DNA of 64,000 bases. Origin: Beijerinckia sp. 28-YEA-48 (GTDB lineage: Bacteria; Pseudomonadota; Alphaproteobacteria; Rhizobiales; Beijerinckiaceae). Each line of letters opens with the position of its first letter. Position 1 is the first letter of the stretch. The stretch spans positions 1,274,001 through 1,338,000 of the forward strand of contig NZ_FNSI01000001.1 of NCBI RefSeq assembly GCF_900104955.1, written 5' to 3'. This document shows, one piece after another, positions 46,455 through 54,471 of the stretch. The position numbers and the translations under genes are program-made. The notes under the pieces are model-generated. The model was not told the DNA's origin. It saw nothing but the letters and a program-made list of their open reading frames with translations, and did not search any database.

Positions 46455-47318
46455 ATGTTGAACAGCTACGATTTCGGACAGCCTGCGGACGGAAAGAGCC
46501 TCTGGGGCATGCGCCTGCGCTGGGTCGCAGCGGGGCTGTTGGTCGCATTCGCCCATGGCGCGGTGGTCTGGCTGGCGGTGAGCTGGCGGCTCAATCCGGC
46601 CGAGGCAGCGGAACCCGCCCAGAGCATGATCATCGAACTGGCCTCTTTGGCTGTCGATCCCGAGACGGCCGAAGAGGATGCGCCCCCGACGCCGGACGTG
46701 GTGAAAACCGAACCGCCGCCGGTCGAGGAGCCGGTGCCCGCGGAAACGGCCGAGAAGCCAACGCCGGAGCCCGAGCTTGAACAGGCGGTGGAAGCGTCGC
46801 CGCCCACGACGCATGAGAGCGACGTGGTGATGGAGACGGCGAAACCGAAGATTGAACCGAAGGTCGTGCCGAAGCCGGTGCGCGAGGTGAAGCCGAAGGA
46901 ACCAAAGCGCGAGGTTCGACAAGCGAAGGTGGAGCATCATAAGCCGGAACATGCGGCACCGCCGCGCGCTGCCGCGTCGCGTCTCGCGGCCCAGCCCAGC
47001 GCCGCAGCGCCGGTGGCGGCTTCAGCGCCTGTCTCCGGGGCGGCGATAGCGTCATGGCGCGGTAGCCTGATCGCTCATCTCAACCGCTACAAGCGTTTCC
47101 CAGCGGGCGCGAATGGGGCTGGGGCCGCCTCTGTCTCTTTCACCATTGACCGATCGGGCAGGGTGTTGTCATCGAGCCTGGTGCGCAGCTCCGGCGATCC
47201 AGCGCTGGATGGCGAGGCGGTGGCGATGATGCGGCGGGCAAGCCCGGTGCCGCAGCCGCCCGAGAATATGGGCGGCCGCACGATTTCGCTGGCGGTGCCG
47301 ATCCGCTTCAATCGATAG
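46455..47318 (+). CDS. tonB: TonB energy transducer
   Basis: A 287-residue TonB protein: one N-terminal transmembrane helix (about 20-45, with VAAGLLVAFAHGAVVWLAVSW), a long periplasmic Pro/Glu then Pro/Lys-rich spacer (roughly 75-165, with VPKPVREVKPKEPKRE) and the C-terminal TonB domain (about 200-287: LIAHLNRYKRFP, VSFTIDRSGRVLSS, LDGEAVAMMRRASPVPQPP). ATG at 46455 has AGAAGG upstream. Divergent from the heme receptor gene, so it is probably its dedicated partner. ExbB and ExbD are not in the window and must be encoded elsewhere. Confidence 0.93.
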   Translation: MLNSYDFGQPADGKSLWGMRLRWVAAGLLVAFAHGAVVWLAVSWRLNPAEAAEPAQSMIIELASLAVDPETAEEDAPPTPDVVKTEPPPVEEPVPAETAEKPTPEPELEQAVEASPPTTHESDVVMETAKPKIEPKVVPKPVREVKPKEPKREVRQAKVEHHKPEHAAPPRAAASRLAAQPSAAAPVAASAPVSGAAIASWRGSLIAHLNRYKRFPAGANGAGAASVSFTIDRSGRVLSSSLVRSSGDPALDGEAVAMMRRASPVPQPPENMGGRTISLAVPIRFNR

Positions 47319-47328
47319 AGCGGTATAT

Positions 47329-47354
47329 GTTGGAGACAGCTCGCTGTCTCCAAC
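47329..47354. terminator. Hairpin between convergent tonB and hugZ-like genes
   Basis: GTTGGAGACAGC and GCTGTCTCCAAC form a perfect 12-bp stem. There is no T run on either side, so termination strength is uncertain. Confidence 0.5.
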
Positions 47355-47358
47355 CTGG

Positions 47359-48108
47359 TTACGGGCGTTGCGCCTCGATCTCGGCGAGCGCTGCGAAGAA
47401 TTCATCCTTCGAATGCACCGGCTGCGGAAGCCACAGACGGGCAAGCGCATCCGTCGTTGCGAGATCGATTCCCGTCGGATCGATGGAGGTCACGCGCCAT
47501 CGTCCGAGTTTCGCGCCGGAGCGAACAGCCAGGTTTGACGGTTGCTCGCCGCTGTTCAGAACAGCGATGATTTCAGATGCGCTCGCCATCAGCGCTTCCG
47601 CGCCCGCCAGCTCCGTAAGCAGGTCTTGCGGTTGCACGTCGTTGGCGTTGCGGGCGGGGCCGCCATTCAGCTGCACGCCCTCGACCTGGAGACGGTAAAG
47701 CCGGCTGTCGCGCAACGACAAATACAGTTTGCCTTTGGGGTATCGGTCGACATAGCGCTGCTTCAGTTCGGCGATCTCATGGTCAGGAACCAAGACGGCT
47801 CGGCCCACCAGTGTCAGCCTTGGCGTAGTCATGACATCGGTACTGGTCTCGGCAACGGTCAGTGAAATCCGTTCGTCGCCATCGATGTTGCGCGCATGCA
47901 GTGCCAGGCCTGCCGTATAGAAAAACGGTGTTCCGTTCGGCTCAATCGCCAGATTTGTGACGGTGCTATAGGGGTAGCCGCTGGGATCGATCGTCGCCAG
48001 GGCGGCGATCCGCGACGTTCTCAGCAAGGCGCGGGCGACGTGCACCGCTTCAAGTGGCAAAGCCGCGTCCAAATTGATTTCTAGCCCCCGTGGGGTGATG
48101 ACCGGCAT
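47359..48108 (-). CDS. HugZ-like heme-utilisation protein (PNPOx-like fold)
   Basis: A 249-residue protein with an N-terminal split-barrel flavin-reductase-like domain (SRIAALATIDPSGYPYSTVTNLAIEPNGTPFFYTAGLALHARNIDGDERISL) and a C-terminal DUF2470-like domain. This architecture is that of HugZ/HutZ heme oxygenases. The DUF2470 part lacks the usual HMNxDH sequence; the corresponding place reads LMASASEIIAVLNSG. Heme ligation would therefore need another residue. It lies in the heme region, convergent with tonB and on the same strand as the IsdG-like gene upstream. Confidence 0.85.
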   Translation of the reverse strand: MPVITPRGLEINLDAALPLEAVHVARALLRTSRIAALATIDPSGYPYSTVTNLAIEPNGTPFFYTAGLALHARNIDGDERISLTVAETSTDVMTTPRLTLVGRAVLVPDHEIAELKQRYVDRYPKGKLYLSLRDSRLYRLQVEGVQLNGGPARNANDVQPQDLLTELAGAEALMASASEIIAVLNSGEQPSNLAVRSGAKLGRWRVTSIDPTGIDLATTDALARLWLPQPVHSKDEFFAALAEIEAQRP

Positions 48109-48177
48109 TCTCTGACCTTCAACTTCTGGCTTGCAACCGAAATTCCAACATTGACGAAATAGCTGCGGCTCCGCCGC

Positions 48178-48546
48178 TTATGCGGCTTTTCCGGAGGATT
48201 TTCCGTCAATGACCTGCAAGACATCAAAGCCTTCGAACTGCGAAGGGCCGATTGTCATGGGCTGCTTTTCGGGTTCCGACTTTTCATCGCCGGCGGTCTT
48301 GCTCGCTGCCGACTTATGGGCGGAGGCGAATTGCGGCGATTTGGTCCAGGCTTCGAAAGCCTCGCGCGAGGCCCACAGCGTGTAGGAGGAAAACAGAATG
48401 TGATCCTCGCGCTGCGGTCCGCGCAACATATGGAAAGACAGAAAGCCCGGCACTTCCGGCAGTCGCGTCTCGCGCTTCAGCCACATCTGCTCGAACGGGG
48501 TGGCGGCTTCGGGGCGGACTTTGAAACGGTTCATGGCGACATACAT
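48178..48546 (-). CDS. IsdG/MhuD-type heme-degrading monooxygenase
   Basis: A 122-residue ABM-fold protein. The catalytic triad of IsdG-type heme oxygenases is present at matching positions: N6 (AMNRF), W67 (EAFEAWTKS) and H77 (FASAHKS), close to N7/W67/H77 of staphylococcal IsdG. These enzymes open heme to release iron, producing staphylobilin- or mycobilin-like products. The ATG at 48546 follows GAGAGG; the longer upstream frame is not supported. It is 69 bp upstream of the HugZ-like gene, same strand. A Lys/Glu-rich insertion (KTAGDEKSEPEKQ) separates the last strands. Confidence 0.85.
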   Translation of the reverse strand: MYVAMNRFKVRPEAATPFEQMWLKRETRLPEVPGFLSFHMLRGPQREDHILFSSYTLWASREAFEAWTKSPQFASAHKSAASKTAGDEKSEPEKQPMTIGPSQFEGFDVLQVIDGKSSGKAA

Positions 48547-48785
48547 GGGCAGACCTCTCGACGGGGACATGGCCGCGAACGAACACATGACGATAGCAAA
48601 CGTCAACGGAGAGAGGCGAAGATTTAGTTTGTTATAATCCTACGTCGGGCGCGGGCAGAGCCCATCTGATCTTGGCTGTTTGCCGATTTTATGGCTGAGC
48701 CGCGCTGGCCATCGTTGGTACGCGAACGCTTCAACGTCATCGCAATGACGGACGTTACGTGTCGGAGAGTTTTATTCGGATTTGA

Positions 48786-49112
48786 TCATGCGATCCGTCG
48801 TTGCCCGTCCGCTTGGCGTGCATGCGCTGCATGGCGGCCGGCCAAGCGATAAGCGACGCGTCTATCTTGGCCGGGAAAGTAGTAGCGTTCGAGGGCGCCG
48901 ACGGTCATGAGATCGATCAGCGCCTGCAACGCTTCCACGCTCAGGGGAATTTCGTCGACGATCTCGTCAGCAACGTTTTTCAAAACCAGCCGCGGTCGAG
49001 CCGCGTGCGGAATTTCTTCGAGATATTGGCTGGGATCGCCGCTCAGTTGCCGGAGAAGATCTTGGTGCCGAGACGAAAAGTCGGGCAAATCTCTATCAAG
49101 ATGAATGGTCAT
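48786..49112 (-). CDS. Hypothetical protein in the heme region
   Basis: A 108-residue predicted soluble protein, family not recognised. The central part (LVLKNVADEIVDEIPLSVEALQALIDLMTVGALERYYF) looks like a regular alpha-helical protein; the C-terminus is rich in Arg, His and Ala. No strong ribosome-binding site precedes the ATG. Support comes from a 19-bp palindrome 47 bp upstream of the start (49159-49177) and from its orientation with the IsdG-like and HugZ-like genes. An antisense frame of similar length exists but looks like a shadow. Confidence 0.5.
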   Translation of the reverse strand: MTIHLDRDLPDFSSRHQDLLRQLSGDPSQYLEEIPHAARPRLVLKNVADEIVDEIPLSVEALQALIDLMTVGALERYYFPGQDRRVAYRLAGRHAAHARQADGQRRIA

Positions 49113-49158
49113 TGGCGTTAAACTATCGCTCCCTTGAGGGGCTTATCGTTGAACAATC

Positions 49159-49177
49159 AATTCAAATGATTTGAATT
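49159..49177. promoter_or_regulatory. 19-bp palindrome, Fur-like
   Basis: AATTCAAATGATTTGAATT is a perfect 9+1+9 palindrome whose CAAAT-N-ATTTG core resembles alphaproteobacterial Fur/Mur sites. It lies 47 bp upstream of the 108-residue gene that starts the heme-degradation strand. Confidence 0.5.
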
Positions 49178-49198
49178 CAATGACGCTAAAAAAGCATC

Positions 49199-49230
49199 AC
49201 CGCGATCGTTACAATTTGAACGATCGCGGT
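49199..49230 (-). terminator. Rho-independent terminator of the AapJ-like gene
   Basis: ACCGCGATCGTT and AACGATCGCGGT form a perfect 12-bp stem with an 8-nt loop; on the minus strand it is followed by a TTTTTT run (49187-49194). Confidence 0.8.
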
Positions 49231-49283
49231 AATCCGTGGGGATAGCTTTGCAATGTCGCGTTTCGATCGAAACGCGTTCTACT

Positions 49284-50306
49284 CTAGCGCAAGGGTGGGG
49301 CGTAGAGGATGCCGCCGTTCGACCAGAGCTGGTTTAGACCACGCGGGATGCCGAGCTTGGACTGTGCGCCGACATTGCGCTCAAAAATCTCGCCATAGTT
49401 GCCGACGGCGCGCACAGCCCGGATTGCCCAATCGGGTTCGAGCTTAAGTTGCGCGCCAAAGCCGCCTTCGGTGCCGGTGAAGCGGCGCACGTCGGGCTTG
49501 GTCGATTTCATCGCCTCGTCGACCGTTGTCGTGGCGATGCCGAGATCCTCCGCATTGATGAGTGCGAAATTGGTCCATTTAATCAGATTGAACCAGGCGA
49601 CATCGTCGCCGCGCACGGCCGGGCCGAGCGGCTCTTTCGAGACAACGTCGGGCAGGACCACGGCAGTGCCGGGCTGGGACAGTTTCAGGCGTTCACCGTA
49701 GAGGGCTGACTGGTCAGCGGTGAAGACGTCGCAATCGCCTTTCTCCAGCGACTTGATGGCATCGGCCGGCGAGGCGACAAGCACCTCGCGGTAGGTCATC
49801 GAATTGGCTTTGAAGAAATCGGCAAGATTGGCGCGGGTCGTCGTGCCTTCCTGCACGCACACAGACGTGTTGTTGAGTTCGAGCGCCGAAACCACCTGTG
49901 GCTTGCGCGCGACAAGGAAGCCCATGCCGTCGTGATAGGTGATGCCGGTGAACAGCAGGCCGAGCCCGGCCTCGCGCTCGAAGGTCCAAGATGAGTTGCG
50001 CGACAGGAGATCGATGCGCTTAGCTTTCAGCGCCTCGAAGCGATCGGCGGCGGAGAGCGGAACGAAGCTTACTTTCGTTGGATCGTTGAAGATCACCGCC
50101 GCGACGGCACGGCAGAAATCGACATCGAAGCCGTTCCATTGTCCTTTGCTATCTTGCTCGGAAAAGCCGCCGAGACCGGTGCTGACGCCACACGACAAAG
50201 TGCCGCGTTGCTTGACGTCATCGAGCGTGCCGGCGTGGACGGGCAGGGTGATAGCGGTTAACGCCAGTCCAAGCGCTAGGCCTGTGGTGCGAAACTGATC
50301 GAGCAT
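49284..50306 (-). CDS. AapJ-like amino acid ABC substrate-binding protein
   Basis: A 340-residue periplasmic binding protein of the general L-amino acid (AapJ/BztA) type: signal peptide ending PVHA before GTLDDVKQRGTLSCGVSTGLGGFSEQD, then WNGFDVDFCRAVAAVIF and the later SRNSSWTFEREAGLGLLFTGITYHDG, both diagnostic. No permease or ATPase genes accompany it, so it either works with a transporter encoded elsewhere or is an orphan ligand sensor. Its own terminator follows (49199-49230). Confidence 0.93.
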   Translation of the reverse strand: MLDQFRTTGLALGLALTAITLPVHAGTLDDVKQRGTLSCGVSTGLGGFSEQDSKGQWNGFDVDFCRAVAAVIFNDPTKVSFVPLSAADRFEALKAKRIDLLSRNSSWTFEREAGLGLLFTGITYHDGMGFLVARKPQVVSALELNNTSVCVQEGTTTRANLADFFKANSMTYREVLVASPADAIKSLEKGDCDVFTADQSALYGERLKLSQPGTAVVLPDVVSKEPLGPAVRGDDVAWFNLIKWTNFALINAEDLGIATTTVDEAMKSTKPDVRRFTGTEGGFGAQLKLEPDWAIRAVRAVGNYGEIFERNVGAQSKLGIPRGLNQLWSNGGILYAPPLR

Positions 50307-50326
50307 GGAATGTCCTTGCGATCTGA

Positions 50327-50965
50327 TTAAAGTTGCGCCGAATGGCGAATGATGACTTTCGCGCCGACATTGGTGCGAGAGAAGAGATCGATGACGTCGC
50401 CGTTGGCGAGACGGAAGCAGCCGGAGGAGATCGATTGGCCAATGGTTTCCGGCTGATTGGTGCCGTGGATGCGATAGACGGTGGAGCCGAGATACATGGC
50501 GCGCGCGCCCATCGGATTACCAGGGCCACCAGCCATGAAGCGCGGCAGATAGGGCTGGCGGGTGATCATTTCCGGCGGTGGCGTCCAGTCGGGCCATTCA
50601 GCCTTACGACTGACTTTGACCAGGCCCGACCATTGAAAACCCTCGCGGCCGACGCCGATGCCGTAGCGCAGCGCCCGGTTGTTGCCGAGAACGTAATAAA
50701 CGAAGCGTTCGGAGGTGTGGATCACCAGTGTGCCGGGTGCCTCGTTGGAGCGGAAGAACACGAGCTGGCGGGCATAGGGGCCATCACGGATGATGGTTTC
50801 CTCGGTCGAAATGCGGCCCGGTTCGTCGCCGACATTCATGGTCTCGCGCTGCGCTGCAGCGGAGGCCGCCTGCGCCTGCGCGAAAGAAGGGGCCAGCAAG
50901 GCCACGGCGGCAACCAGCGCGGCTGCCAACCATGGGCGGGTCGATATTTTATCTTGCGTCGTCAT
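50327..50965 (-). CDS. L,D-transpeptidase (YkuD domain), secreted
   Basis: A 212-residue protein with a Sec signal peptide (PWLAAALVAAVALLAPSFAQA) and a YkuD domain. The active-site signature is HGTNQPETIGQSISSGCFRL with H168, catalytic C183 and R185. It cross-links peptidoglycan stems (3-3 links) or attaches lipoproteins in the periplasm. The AapJ-like gene begins 20 bp downstream and a small lipoprotein gene ends 12 bp upstream, all on the same strand. A paralogue lies at 63299-63973. Confidence 0.93.
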   Translation of the reverse strand: MTTQDKISTRPWLAAALVAAVALLAPSFAQAQAASAAAQRETMNVGDEPGRISTEETIIRDGPYARQLVFFRSNEAPGTLVIHTSERFVYYVLGNNRALRYGIGVGREGFQWSGLVKVSRKAEWPDWTPPPEMITRQPYLPRFMAGGPGNPMGARAMYLGSTVYRIHGTNQPETIGQSISSGCFRLANGDVIDLFSRTNVGAKVIIRHSAQL

Positions 50966-50977
50966 GCCCGCCCTTTC

Positions 50978-51457
50978 TTAACACCGTACATAGATGAAGG
51001 TCCCGTAGCGGTTGTTCGCATCGGGATCGACAAAGCGCATGATCATCTCTTTGTCGGTCATCGAGATGATTTCACGATCCTGCGGATCGCCAGGTGGCGT
51101 GGCGAAGCCGAGATAGGTCTTGCCATCACGCGCACGCTTGAGCGCCAATTCATATTCTTTCGGATCGTCGGCGACATGCATCAGCACGCCGTCAGTCGGG
51201 CCCTTGGCAATCACATAGGGCTGGCGACATTGCCGCGCGATGCGCTCAGTGCGGGCGCGATCCTTGTCTTCGCGGTAGGAGGCCATGCCCCATTTGCCGA
51301 TCATTCGGTCCGCCGGCAGGGTCTGATAGTTCCCGGAAGCCGGCGCTTGCGCTGTCGTCGGCGTCAGGTTCTCGACTGTGGCGCAGGCGGACAAGCCAAG
51401 CGCCATCGCTAAGCCAACAAGTTTTTGGCAGACGAGCTTTTCGGCACGGTACTTCAT
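50978..51457 (-). CDS. Small lipoprotein, hypothetical
   Basis: A 159-residue protein with a lipoprotein signal (VGLAMALGLSAC, lipobox LSAC) and a globular part containing IGKWGMASYREDKDRARTERIARQC and MRFVDPDANNRYGTFIYVRC. Family not firmly recognised, but similar small lipoproteins are common in Hyphomicrobiales. GGAGGAAA precedes the ATG at 51457; the longer frame before it is discounted. Directly upstream of the L,D-transpeptidase gene, so an envelope role is reasonable. Confidence 0.85.
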   Translation of the reverse strand: MKYRAEKLVCQKLVGLAMALGLSACATVENLTPTTAQAPASGNYQTLPADRMIGKWGMASYREDKDRARTERIARQCRQPYVIAKGPTDGVLMHVADDPKEYELALKRARDGKTYLGFATPPGDPQDREIISMTDKEMIMRFVDPDANNRYGTFIYVRC

Positions 51458-51630
51458 GTGATCTGTTTCCTCCAGCACGGCAAAGACTAAGGTAAGGCTC
51501 CGCGTGTGTCCAGTTAGGCACTTGCCGACCTCACTTGCTGACGCGTTGACCGCTACAGGGGACGCGGCTATGCACACGCTTAAGAACGCCGTTGAGCGCG
51601 TCATCACTTGTGAATGTGAGGAGGAAGGCC

Positions 51631-52599
51631 ATGGAATTTCGGACAGTTGGCCGTTCGGGCCTGCGCGTCTCGACGCTGGGCATCGGCTGCAACAATTTCG
51701 GCGGCCGCCTTGACGAGGAGAATTCGCGCAAGGTGATCCATGCTGCCCTCGACGCCGGCGTTAACTTTTTCGACACGGCCGATGTCTATCCGATGAACCG
51801 CTCCGGCGCGTCGGAAGAGATCCTTGGTCGCGCGCTGGGCAGCCGCCGCGCTGATACGGTCATCGCAACCAAGTTCGGCCTGCCGCTCGATCGCAGCAGC
51901 CATGACTCCAACGGGTCGCGCCGCTATATGATCGCGGCGGTCGAGGCAAGCTTGAAACGTCTCGGCACCGACTGGATCGATCTGTATCAGCTGCACTTTC
52001 CCGACCATGTCACGCCGATCGAGGAGACCTTGCGTGGTCTCGACGATCTCGTGCGGCAGGGTAAGGTGCGCTACATCGGCATGTCCAACATGCCGACATG
52101 GCAGCTGGTCGATGCTTTGCATGCGTCGGATAAGCTCAACGCCGAGCGCTTCATCTCCAGCCAGAACCAGTACAGCCTCCTGGCGCGCGACGTGGAAGCG
52201 GAACTGCTGCCGGCGCTCGAACATCACGGGCTTGGTTTGTTGCCGTTCTTTCCGCTGGCAAGCGGTTTCCTGTCCGGCAAATATCGCCGCAACGTGCCAT
52301 TGCCGGAGGGACGGCTGACCAAGAGCGAAATGCTCGCCGATATTTTCCTGCGCGACAACAATTACGAGATCGTCGAACGGCTCGATGAATTTTGCACGGC
52401 GCGCGGCATCACCATGCTGCAACTGGCATTCCGCTGGCTGCTATCACGCCGGGTGGTGCCGAGCGTCATCGCCGGCGCTTCGACGCCGGAACAGGTGCAG
52501 CAGAACGCCGATGCGGTGAGCGGATTCTTGAGCGGCGATGACGTGGCGGAGATCGAACGGCTCGCAGGCAATGCGCCGAGTGTCTTCTGGGTGCATTAA
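51631..52599 (+). CDS. Aldo/keto reductase
   Basis: A 322-residue NADPH-dependent oxidoreductase with a TIM barrel. Catalytic tetrad: D48 and Y53 (FFDTADVY), K81 (IATKFG) and H122 (YQLHFPD). C-terminal NADP-binding segment SVIAGASTPEQVQQNADA. ATG at 51631 follows GGAGGAAGG. Divergent from the lipoprotein gene. It resembles the YghZ/PerR-like AKR group; substrate unknown. Confidence 0.94.
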   Translation: MEFRTVGRSGLRVSTLGIGCNNFGGRLDEENSRKVIHAALDAGVNFFDTADVYPMNRSGASEEILGRALGSRRADTVIATKFGLPLDRSSHDSNGSRRYMIAAVEASLKRLGTDWIDLYQLHFPDHVTPIEETLRGLDDLVRQGKVRYIGMSNMPTWQLVDALHASDKLNAERFISSQNQYSLLARDVEAELLPALEHHGLGLLPFFPLASGFLSGKYRRNVPLPEGRLTKSEMLADIFLRDNNYEIVERLDEFCTARGITMLQLAFRWLLSRRVVPSVIAGASTPEQVQQNADAVSGFLSGDDVAEIERLAGNAPSVFWVH

Positions 52600-52606
52600 A
52601 GCAGCC

Positions 52607-53683
52607 TTATTTCATCAATGTATCAAAATCGGGATCAGCACGCTGACGGCAACTCGTTTGCCCAGCTAGCTCGTCCTTCCTGCGCAATTCAAGGCGACCG
52701 ACCGCGGTCGCATCGTAGGGCTTCGTCGTTAAACCATCAGCGCTGTATGTCGTCGCATAGCCGGTTAGAGGTCTATTCGTTATCGATTGCAATTTCTCAG
52801 CGACGTCTTCGAGGCCCGTTTTGCTCTCACAATGAAAGTTCCCTGCAGAGCAAGAGCATCTTCTTGTTTCGTTGACGATACCGCTCCAGTTTCGCTTTAG
52901 GTAGGAAATAGGTGCTGAACCTTCGCCACTGACGCGTGACCCAGGATTAAATGAGCCGACAATAACAGAAGATACAGTAGCCGTGGTCGATATGCGCCAG
53001 TCGATGGCTTCATACGATGCCAGCCAGAGGATCAGCGGCTTATCAGACGCTGGTAGCACAACTGTCACGCTCGTGTCTTTTGCGCGACTTTCGTACATAC
53101 TCACATAATATAGGTCGGCATCGTCCGACTTGTTGTTCATGAAATATTGAGCGACCTCGGTTTCAGTTAGCAGAGTCCTTTTATCGTCGATCGTGACCTT
53201 ATATTCAACGGTGTGCCAATTATTGATGTATTCGACTTCCATGACGTGTTCGCCAGGACTGAAGTCGTACACAAAAGATTTGCTGGTGTTTTTATCATCG
53301 AACACTATACGGCCGTCGATGAAAATTCGTGATTTTGCCCAGCTTTGACTGATGCTGATCTGCTTCGTGGCCGGCTTATCGAATTTCAATTTGCCAACCC
53401 AGTAGGCGCCGAAATTTTCAGATTTTATGCTGTGAAAATCGGACCATGAGTACTTGATCGCAACGTCTTTGATATTTTCTTGGAATATTGCGCGGGTGGG
53501 ACGATTTCGATCGAAATAGTACGCCGCAAACCCGTCATTTGGGATCACGCCGGCTGGATTTAATGTCTTACCCCAACTGCTACTGATTGAAAGTTGCGCG
53601 GCAACGGGATTATCAGCAAGAGCAATGACCGGCGTGGCAAGCGCGGATACGATGGTCAGAATTGCGCCGAAGATCTTGAGCAT
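52607..53683 (-). CDS. Secreted protein with PA14-like domain
   Basis: A 358-residue exported protein (signal peptide to about residue 23, ending ALA). Residues ~75-170 look like a PA14 jelly roll: FGAYWVGKLKFDKPATKQISIS, SRIFIDGRIVFDD, then FSPGEHVMEVEYINNWHTVEYKV. The C-terminal third has cysteines in CSCSAGNFHC and QTSC but is not recognised. By eye the gene is AT-richer than its neighbours and uses codons such as AAT, ATA and TTT more often, which hints at horizontal acquisition. PA14 modules usually bind glycans; no enzyme domain is visible. Confidence 0.8.
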   Translation of the reverse strand: MLKIFGAILTIVSALATPVIALADNPVAAQLSISSSWGKTLNPAGVIPNDGFAAYYFDRNRPTRAIFQENIKDVAIKYSWSDFHSIKSENFGAYWVGKLKFDKPATKQISISQSWAKSRIFIDGRIVFDDKNTSKSFVYDFSPGEHVMEVEYINNWHTVEYKVTIDDKRTLLTETEVAQYFMNNKSDDADLYYVSMYESRAKDTSVTVVLPASDKPLILWLASYEAIDWRISTTATVSSVIVGSFNPGSRVSGEGSAPISYLKRNWSGIVNETRRCSCSAGNFHCESKTGLEDVAEKLQSITNRPLTGYATTYSADGLTTKPYDATAVGRLELRRKDELAGQTSCRQRADPDFDTLMK

Positions 53684-53796
53684 GTTCGAAATCCTAACGG
53701 TGAGCCAAGCTAGGTATTTCTGGTTGCGTTCTCATTAAGCCGAACGTGAAAAATTGCTCATGTCTAAAGTTCGAGCGTCAGGTCCAGGAGCGCAGC

Positions 53797-54375
53797 TCAC
53801 GCGAGCGGGGTCGGCTTGCTGCGATCACCATCGTTCAGCGCGCGCTGCATCATCACCGTGTCGACCCATTGGCCGAGCTTGAAGCCGACGGCTTGAAATG
53901 TGCCGATGTGGCGGAAGCCCATACGGCGATGCAGGGCGATGGACCCGGCATTGCCGCTATGGCCGATGACCGCCGTCATTTGCCGCCACGGCCCTCTCTC
54001 GCAACGGGCGATGAGTTCGCCGAGCAAGGCGGTGCCGATGCCGTGTCCGTCGAGGCCATGGGCGACATAGATCGAGTCCTCGATCGCATAGCGGTAGGCC
54101 GGGCGAGGCCGGTAGGTGGCTGCATAACTAAAGCCAACCACTGCGCCATCGCGCTCGGCGACCAGATAGGGCAGGCCGGAGTTCAGCACGGCGGCGCGGC
54201 GCGCGATCATCTCGTCGAGTGAGGGCGGAACCTCCTCGAAGGTGGCAAGGCCATGGAGAACATAGTGCGCGTAGATCGTCTGGACCGCGGCCATGTCGGC
54301 CGTCTTGGCGTCGCGGACGACGGGCTGCGCGCGATCGGGCGCAGCCGTGTTTCCGGTGAGGTTGTCGTTCTCCAT
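53797..54375 (-). CDS. GNAT N-acetyltransferase, PAT/MddA-like
   Basis: A 192-residue acetyltransferase: VRDAKTADMAAVQTIYAHYVLHGLATFEEVPPS is typical of the phosphinothricin/methionine-sulfone acetyltransferase group, followed by the acetyl-CoA loop LDGHGIGTALL and the end motif NAGSIALHRRMGFRHIGTFQAVGFKLGQWVDTVMMQ. An earlier TTG (54402) could extend it by nine residues. It probably N-acetylates toxic amino acid analogues. Confidence 0.92.
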   Translation of the reverse strand: MENDNLTGNTAAPDRAQPVVRDAKTADMAAVQTIYAHYVLHGLATFEEVPPSLDEMIARRAAVLNSGLPYLVAERDGAVVGFSYAATYRPRPAYRYAIEDSIYVAHGLDGHGIGTALLGELIARCERGPWRQMTAVIGHSGNAGSIALHRRMGFRHIGTFQAVGFKLGQWVDTVMMQRALNDGDRSKPTPLA

Positions 54376-54471
54376 CGCGTATCTCGAAGTCTTGAGGCCC
54401 AAATATCAGCTTACCGCTGCGTCATGGGTTATGGCCAAGCATAAGAGACGTTTGCAAGCCTCATTCGCACT

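Noticed and set aside
49284..50306. Complete Aap amino acid transporter
   Set aside because: Only the binding protein is present; the flanking genes are a terminator and an L,D-transpeptidase, not permeases.
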